Source: Planctomycetes bacterium MalM25 | GTDB taxonomy: Bacteria > Planctomycetota > Planctomycetia > Pirellulales > Lacipirellulaceae | Length of the DNA: 64,000 nucleotides | Direction: 5' to 3' | Assembly (NCBI GenBank): GCA_007745835.1 | Contig: CP036424.1 | Location: forward strand, 2,963,968-3,027,967 | Part shown: piece by piece, positions 59,749 to 64,000 of the stretch | Position numbering within the stretch: position 1 is the stretch's first letter | Layout of the letters: each line of letters starts with the position of its first letter | Position numbers and translations under genes: made by a program | The notes under the pieces: model-generated | Database searches by the model: none | What the model was told of the DNA's origin: nothing | The model's input: the letters and a program-made list of their open reading frames with translations, nothing else

Positions 59749-59790
59749 CGGATTCTCTCCGTTAAGGGGGTAGGGGAGGGGGGATCGTCG

Positions 59791-60402
59791 TTAGCTTGCG
59801 TCGGGGGCGGTTGGCTCGGAGGCCCACAGCAGGTTCGCCGCCTTCGCGCCCAGGACACCCAGCTCGCTATCGGTCATCACGTAAACAACCTTCCGGACCG
59901 GCTCGGCGAGGCTCCGGTCATAGACCTTTTGCTTTACCGTCACCGCTCGCTCACGGAACGTCTCGCCCAGATCGGCGAGGACCTGCTTAGCCTCCTCGGC
60001 GTCGAGGCGGGTCCTGATCACGGCCTCAGCCGGGCGGGGAGACAACGACGGTTGTGTGAACCAAACCAAGGCGGCAGACGCCGCCACAGCCAAGGGAACC
60101 GCTAGCAACGCAATCCGGCCGCTTGCCCCACCGCTAGGCCCTGCCGGAGTGACGCTCGCCGCCGCGGCGGCCTCAGCGGCGGCGATAATCCGGGGCGGAC
60201 AACGCAACTCGGGCAATTGGCTGAGGGCGAGCTGGGCCGATGCCGTGAGCCGCGCCGCTTCGGCGCAGCTCCCGCATTCGGCGAGGTGCGCGGCGAGCCC
60301 GTCGCGGTCGGACGCGGGTGGTTCGCCGGTGAGGTGGGCCTCGAGCCGTGCCTCCTCGACGCCGCAGGGCGGGGGCGCCGGCCGTTCGTTGTTAGGCTTC
60401 AT
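59791..60402 (-). CDS. Anti-sigma factor with zinc-binding ZAS (zf-HC2) motif
   Basis: A 203-residue membrane protein. The ATG at 60402 overlaps the sigma gene by 11 bases, indicating coupling. The N terminus carries the zinc anti-sigma signature HLAECGSCAEAARL (His-x3-Cys-x2-Cys, about residues 39-46). One transmembrane helix follows (ALLAVPLAVAASAALVWF), then a short periplasmic part with KQVLADLGETFRERAVTVKQ and VRKVVYVMTDSELG. It should bind and silence the ECF sigma factor encoded upstream until a periplasmic or redox signal releases it. Confidence 0.9.
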   Translation of the reverse strand: MKPNNERPAPPPCGVEEARLEAHLTGEPPASDRDGLAAHLAECGSCAEAARLTASAQLALSQLPELRCPPRIIAAAEAAAAASVTPAGPSGGASGRIALLAVPLAVAASAALVWFTQPSLSPRPAEAVIRTRLDAEEAKQVLADLGETFRERAVTVKQKVYDRSLAEPVRKVVYVMTDSELGVLGAKAANLLWASEPTAPDAS

Positions 60403-60958
60403 GGCTGCACACAGGGGAGTTGGTTTTCGAGACGGGCTTGGGTCCAGCCGCGGGACCAAGCCGCTTGGCGAGGCGCCGCCGGCCGCGGTGCAGGTAGACC
60501 CGCACCTGCGACAGCGGCATCTCCATCGCGGCGGCGATCGCTTGGTACGACAGGCCTTGCACCTCACGGAGGATCAGCAGACTGCGGAACGGCTCGTTGA
60601 GCCCGCCGAGCTCTCGCTCGATCTCCGCGATCGCCTCGACGCTCTCGGCGCACGCGGGCGGTCCGGGCTCCCCGCTCGGCAAGGCCGTCAGGGCGTGCTC
60701 GGTCGCCTCGGTCGCGACGTCCTCGCGGCGCGACGAACGCTTGCGCATCTGGTCACGGCAGACGTTCGTCGTCACCCGCACGAGCCAGCCCTCGACCCGC
60801 TCCGGATCGACCCGCCCCGCGTGCCGCCAGAAGCGGGTGAGCACCTCTTGGGTCGCGTCCTCGGCGTCCTGGTGCGAGCCGAGCGTGTAGTAGGCCAGCG
60901 TATACACGCGGTGGCACTGCTGGTCGATCACACGCCGGATGTCTTGGGGAGTCGCCAT
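60392..60958 (-). CDS. ECF-family RNA polymerase sigma factor
   Basis: A 188-residue sigma-70 relative with regions 2 and 4 only. Region 2 (about 10-80) contains RVYTLAYYTLGSHQDAEDAT, EVLTRFW and VEGWLVRVTTNVCRDQMRK. Region 4 (about 115-165) contains LNEPFRSLLILREVQGLSYQ and AIAAAMEMPLSQVRVYLHRG, the -35-recognition helix-turn-helix. It heads a three-gene operon with the ZAS anti-sigma and DUF4252 proteins. It differs from the island sigma factor at 33797 in both sequence and type of partner. Confidence 0.93.
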   Translation of the reverse strand: MATPQDIRRVIDQQCHRVYTLAYYTLGSHQDAEDATQEVLTRFWRHAGRVDPERVEGWLVRVTTNVCRDQMRKRSSRREDVATEATEHALTALPSGEPGPPACAESVEAIAEIERELGGLNEPFRSLLILREVQGLSYQAIAAAMEMPLSQVRVYLHRGRRRLAKRLGPAAGPKPVSKTNSPVCSHEA

Positions 60959-61084
60959 GCCGCATCAAGGACGATCGCCGCGGCGGGAAAGTTACAACCA
61001 TCCGCAAGAAATATGGGCCCCGAGCACCTTTGGGCAGGATAGCAGCAGCGGAGCATCGGGTGAGAAGCGTCGCGTCCGCGCACG

Positions 61085-61114
61085 AAAAAAGGGCCGGCTC
61101 TCGCCAACCCTTTT
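61085..61114 (-). terminator. Rho-independent terminator of rpsT
   Basis: On the minus strand AAAAGGG pairs with CCCTTTT around an inner GGC-GAGA-GCC helix; it ends in six T. It lies 30 bases past the rpsT stop. Confidence 0.85.
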
Positions 61115-61143
61115 CGTCTATTCGGTTGTGGAGCCGTGAGGCT

Positions 61144-61416
61144 TCACTTGGCCGCCTTGAGCTCCTTGATCGCCTTCGACAGGCGGCTCTTGGTGCGGGC
61201 CGCGGCGTTGGCGTGGATCAGGCTTGACGAGGCCGCCTTGTCGAGCTTCTTCGCGGCCGCTTTGAACTCGGTCTCGCTCCGTTCCACGTCGCCCGCGGCG
61301 ACCGCCGTGCGAACCTTCTTCACCTGCGTCCGCATGGCGGTGCGGGAGCTGCGGTTGCGGAGGCGAGCGGCTTCGTTCTGACGGAGACGCTTCTTGGCGC
61401 TATCGGAATTGGGCAT
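61144..61416 (-). CDS. rpsT: Small ribosomal subunit protein S20
   Basis: A 90-residue protein of the three-helix S20 type that binds 16S rRNA. The ATG at 61416 gives MPNSDSAKKRLRQNEAARLR and RNRSSRTAMRTQVKKVRTAV, the family core, and ends with ANAAARTKSRLSKAIKELK. A longer open frame upstream to 61569 is not coding. Length and position as a single gene with its own terminator are normal for bacteria. Confidence 0.96.
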   Translation of the reverse strand: MPNSDSAKKRLRQNEAARLRNRSSRTAMRTQVKKVRTAVAAGDVERSETEFKAAAKKLDKAASSSLIHANAAARTKSRLSKAIKELKAAK

Positions 61417-61587
61417 GGCGAGCGGTTCGTGACGCCCCAGCGGGGGGGCGTCGAAATGTGGGTTGCTGACTGGGAATCCGACCGGTGGGGCGGCCTCGCG
61501 AAGCCCCCGTGGGAGGGCTGACCCCCTTGTTGGGAGGTCGAACGCGGTGGGCCGGGCCCCTGACGCCACTGCTCCGCAGCGGCCAAG

Positions 61588-63138
61588 TCAGCCATTCTTG
61601 CGGATCCGTGCCAGCTTGTCCAGCCGCTCCGAGACATCTCGGTAGCCAAAATCGGCCGACGCCAGATCGGTCAGGTGCTGCTGGGCTTTATCGAGATCCC
61701 GCAGCCCCATCGCCAGCACTCCCGCCCGATACAGGGCCAATTTCCGCAATTCGGTCCAATCCCCCAGGTCGCAGGCGGCGATCGCCGCCTCGTAGCTCCG
61801 CATCGCCAGGCTGTGCTGGTCGATGTGCTGGAAGCACTCGCCCAGGTGCAGCTCGGCCTCCGCCTGCCGTTTGCGGTCCGCCCGGGCCGCCTGCAGGGGG
61901 GCGATCGCCTCGCGGTGCCGGCCGATCCGCTTCAGGCGGATTCCCAGCTCGTACTGCAGGTGAGCGTTGTCCGGGGCCCGCTTCGCCCGGGCGTTGTAGA
62001 CCTCGACCTCGGACTGGTTCGCCTCGCGCATCGCCTGTTCGGCGAGCTTCTGGGCCGCGACACTCGCCTGCCGAGCCGCCTTGCGCTCGGCGACGCGGGC
62101 CCGCTCGCGCATCCGCACGAGGTGCACGTCCTCCAGCTTCTCCAGGATGGAGAGATCGCCGCCGCCGGCGACCTTGAGGGCCTTCTTGAGCAGCCGCTCG
62201 GCGTCCTGCAGCCGGCCCGCTTCAATGTAAAAGTCGGCCAGCCGGGCGTAGGTCGCCGGGTCGGTGGGGGCGGCCTCGATCGCGGCGCGGAGCTCCTCCT
62301 CGCTCGCGGAGTCGGCCGGTTCAGCGACGACGCTGGCGTCGTCGTCGGTCGGGTCGCGCTCGAGCAGCTCCGAGGCATCCTTCACCCGGGCGGTCTGCGG
62401 CAGGTTGACCTCCCCCTCGCCCTTGAGGAGCTGGGGGTTGTAGCCCCCCCGGTTGATTGTCTTCTCAACACTCAATCGGGCGATCGCCTTGGGCGCCTCC
62501 TCGTCGGACGGTTTCTGCTGCTGGACGCGGACCCAGCAACCGATCGCCTGATCGAACTCGTTGATCGCCTCGAGCGCATGCGCCGCTTGGCGGTTGATCT
62601 CGATGTCTTCGGGCGCGAGGTCGAGCGCCCAGCGCAGGTAGTACAACTGGCAGTCGCTGTGCCCGAGCTCGCCCGCGGCGGCGGCCATCTCGCTGAGCAC
62701 GCCGAGGTCGCCGGGCGCCTTCTTGAGAGTGCGGCAGCCGGCGGCGAAGGCGTCGCGCCAAGCGCCCTTGCCCGCCGCCTTCGACACGGCCGAGCTCCCC
62801 CCGCCGAATCCGGGCAGCCCCTTCAAGCCACCCGACTTGATGGCCGTGGCGTTGGGGTGCATCTGCGCGAGGTTCGCGCGGAAGTGCTGCAGGTAGACCA
62901 GCGCGCCGGGGTCCTCCGCCACACACTGGGCGAACAGGTCGTGGGCGTAGGCGTAGTCCGCCTTCTCGAGGCTCTTCTTGGCGTGCTGGAAGACCTTCTG
63001 CAGCCGCTCGCGCTCGGCCAGCGGCAGCCTGTCGGCCGCCGGGTTCTCGCCTAGGGGGACCGGTTCGCTCATCGCTCGTTTCGCGCGGCTTCCCGCCGCC
63101 CCGCCTCGGGTCTTGGGTTCCTGAAGAGTGCTCTTCAT
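61588..63138 (-). CDS. Tetratricopeptide-repeat protein
   Basis: A 516-residue protein built of TPR-like helical pairs, for example SLEKADYAYAHDLFAQCVAE (about 57-76), ALVYLQHFRANLAQMHPNA, YARLADFYIEAGRLQDAERL and AELHLGECFQHIDQHSLAMR. A charged coiled coil (RERARVAERKAARQASVAAQ) lies near 345-370. No signal peptide is evident, so it is probably cytoplasmic, with a role in protein-protein contacts. The ATG at 63138 is used; an in-frame ATG 22 codons later (MSEPVPLGENPAADR) is an equally good start. It is divergent from the methyltransferase gene at 63274. Confidence 0.88.
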   Translation of the reverse strand: MKSTLQEPKTRGGAAGSRAKRAMSEPVPLGENPAADRLPLAERERLQKVFQHAKKSLEKADYAYAHDLFAQCVAEDPGALVYLQHFRANLAQMHPNATAIKSGGLKGLPGFGGGSSAVSKAAGKGAWRDAFAAGCRTLKKAPGDLGVLSEMAAAAGELGHSDCQLYYLRWALDLAPEDIEINRQAAHALEAINEFDQAIGCWVRVQQQKPSDEEAPKAIARLSVEKTINRGGYNPQLLKGEGEVNLPQTARVKDASELLERDPTDDDASVVAEPADSASEEELRAAIEAAPTDPATYARLADFYIEAGRLQDAERLLKKALKVAGGGDLSILEKLEDVHLVRMRERARVAERKAARQASVAAQKLAEQAMREANQSEVEVYNARAKRAPDNAHLQYELGIRLKRIGRHREAIAPLQAARADRKRQAEAELHLGECFQHIDQHSLAMRSYEAAIAACDLGDWTELRKLALYRAGVLAMGLRDLDKAQQHLTDLASADFGYRDVSERLDKLARIRKNG

Positions 63139-63273
63139 CGGGCGTCGCCCCTGCTAATGAGAGTTTACCGCGTCCGCGTCGGCGGGACCAACGAGCGGCG
63201 GCGCCCCTCGCTGCGGGGCCCTCCGCCAAGGCATAATCGTTAGAAGCCGTCCCGATTCTTCCCGAGAAGCCCT

Positions 63274-64000
63274 TTGGCCACGCCCCCACAGCCAGGAACC
63301 GTCTACCTCGTCGGCGCCGGTCCGGGCGATCCGGGGCTGCTGACCGTCGAGGGCGCGCGTCGCTTGGGCGAGGCGGACGTCGTCCTGTACGACTACCTGG
63401 CGAACGACGCCCTCCTGCGCCACGCCCCACCGCACGCCGAGCGGCACTGCCTCGGCCGGCACGGCGCGGGCAAGCTGTGGACACAAGCCACGATCAACGA
63501 GCGGATGATCGCCGAGGCCCTCGCCGGCAAGACGGTCGTCCGGCTCAAGGGGGGCGATCCGAGCGTCTTCGGCCGGATGGCCGAGGAGCTGGCCGCCTGC
63601 CGCACGGCGGGCGTTCCGTACGCGATCGTCCCCGGCGTGACGACCGCCACCGCCGCCGGCGCTTACGCCGGCGTCACGATCACCGACCGCGACCGCGCGT
63701 CGTGCGTCGCGCTGGTGACCGGGCACGAGCGGGCGGACGGCCCGGCGAGCGGCACGGCCGACTTCGCCAAGCTGGCCGACTTCCCCGGCACGCTGGTCGT
63801 GTACATGGGCGTCACCACCGCGCCCGAGTGGAGCCGCCGGCTGCTCGACGGGGGCAAGCCGGCCGACACGCCGGTGACGATCGTCCGCCGCTGCTCGCTG
63901 CCCGATCAGTGGACCCATCGGACCACGCTGGGCGAGCTGCCCGAGGTGCTCGCGCCCAAGAAGGTCCGGCCCCCGCTGGTGGTCGTCGTCGGCGATGTCG
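63274..64000 (+). CDS. cobA: Uroporphyrinogen-III C-methyltransferase, C-terminus outside window
   Basis: An SAM-dependent methyltransferase of siroheme/cobalamin synthesis, converting uroporphyrinogen III to precorrin-2. No ATG is available; the TTG at 63274, preceded by GAGAAG, gives LATPPQPGTVYLVGAGPGDP, the glycine-rich SAM site at residues 9-20. Further hallmarks are ADVVLYDYLAN, the RLKGGDPSVFGRMAEE loop, IVPGVTTATAAGAYAGVTIT and GTLVVYMGVTT. The frame continues past the window end after about 242 codons, so a fused uroporphyrinogen-III synthase (HemD) domain cannot be excluded: VVVVGDV near the edge could be the usual end of the methyltransferase. Confidence 0.92.
   Translation, partial: MATPPQPGTVYLVGAGPGDPGLLTVEGARRLGEADVVLYDYLANDALLRHAPPHAERHCLGRHGAGKLWTQATINERMIAEALAGKTVVRLKGGDPSVFGRMAEELAACRTAGVPYAIVPGVTTATAAGAYAGVTITDRDRASCVALVTGHERADGPASGTADFAKLADFPGTLVVYMGVTTAPEWSRRLLDGGKPADTPVTIVRRCSLPDQWTHRTTLGELPEVLAPKKVRPPLVVVVGDV

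Noticed and set aside
61675-63054. 459-residue plus-strand frame across the TPR gene
   Set aside because: Leu/Arg/Gly-rich shadow of a gene whose helical repeats are clearly visible on the other strand.

Overview
The window looks like the chromosome of a planctomycete, probably of the Pirellulales/Lacipirellulaceae kind. This is inferred from gene content: prepilin-like DUF1559 proteins, paired DUF1592/DUF1552 proteins with c-type heme motifs, many short secreted proteins ending in a PEP-CTERM tail, type I dockerins, an N-terminal LEN-R-xLLA motif on a giant secreted protein, a sulfatase, and ECF sigma factors with FecR or zinc-binding partners. GC is high almost everywhere; the clear exception is an AT-rich block near 41.6-43.4 kb.

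Layout. 1-14 kb: an IS4-type element runs off the left edge. It is followed by a 1598-residue modular dockerin protein, a DUF1559 protein, a DUF5690-like transporter divergent from a zinc alcohol dehydrogenase, a PEP-CTERM beta-propeller protein and a glycerophosphodiester phosphodiesterase. A second, truncated IS4 copy in inverted orientation is fused to an integrase scrap beside tRNA-Arg(CCG). 14-27 kb: a DCC protein, aldose epimerase, then a run of sulfatase, DUF1592, DUF1552 and ankyrin protein with ATGA overlaps, followed by a second DUF1592-DUF1552 pair.

27.5-49.9 kb: a genomic island inserted in tRNA-Val(CAC). A 44-bp direct repeat marks both ends, and a tyrosine recombinase sits next to the intact tRNA. 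Cargo includes a polyamine-type binding protein translationally coupled to a histidine kinase with no ABC transporter genes; an ECF sigma/FecR/DUF1559/EF-hand lipoprotein run followed by two paralogous PEP-CTERM proteins; a second phosphodiesterase; an IS3 element; a truncated formylglycine-generating-enzyme-like protein; and a tandemly fused protease gene split by an IS1182-like insertion whose 4-bp target duplication lets the original frame be rebuilt exactly.

50-64 kb: core-like genes. They are two TatA-type genes; an ExbB-ExbD pair followed by a TonB-like N terminus joined to a squalene-cyclase-type alpha/alpha domain; a lipoprotein; a BON-domain protein; a thioredoxin-fold protein without active-site cysteines; an ECF sigma/anti-sigma/DUF4252 operon; rpsT; a TPR protein; and the start of a uroporphyrinogen-III methyltransferase cut by the window end.

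The most unusual items are the island with its sensory and sigma-factor modules, the ExbB/ExbD/TonB-like toroid operon, and the fused, IS-split protease. No CRISPR array, rRNA gene or phage structural gene was seen.
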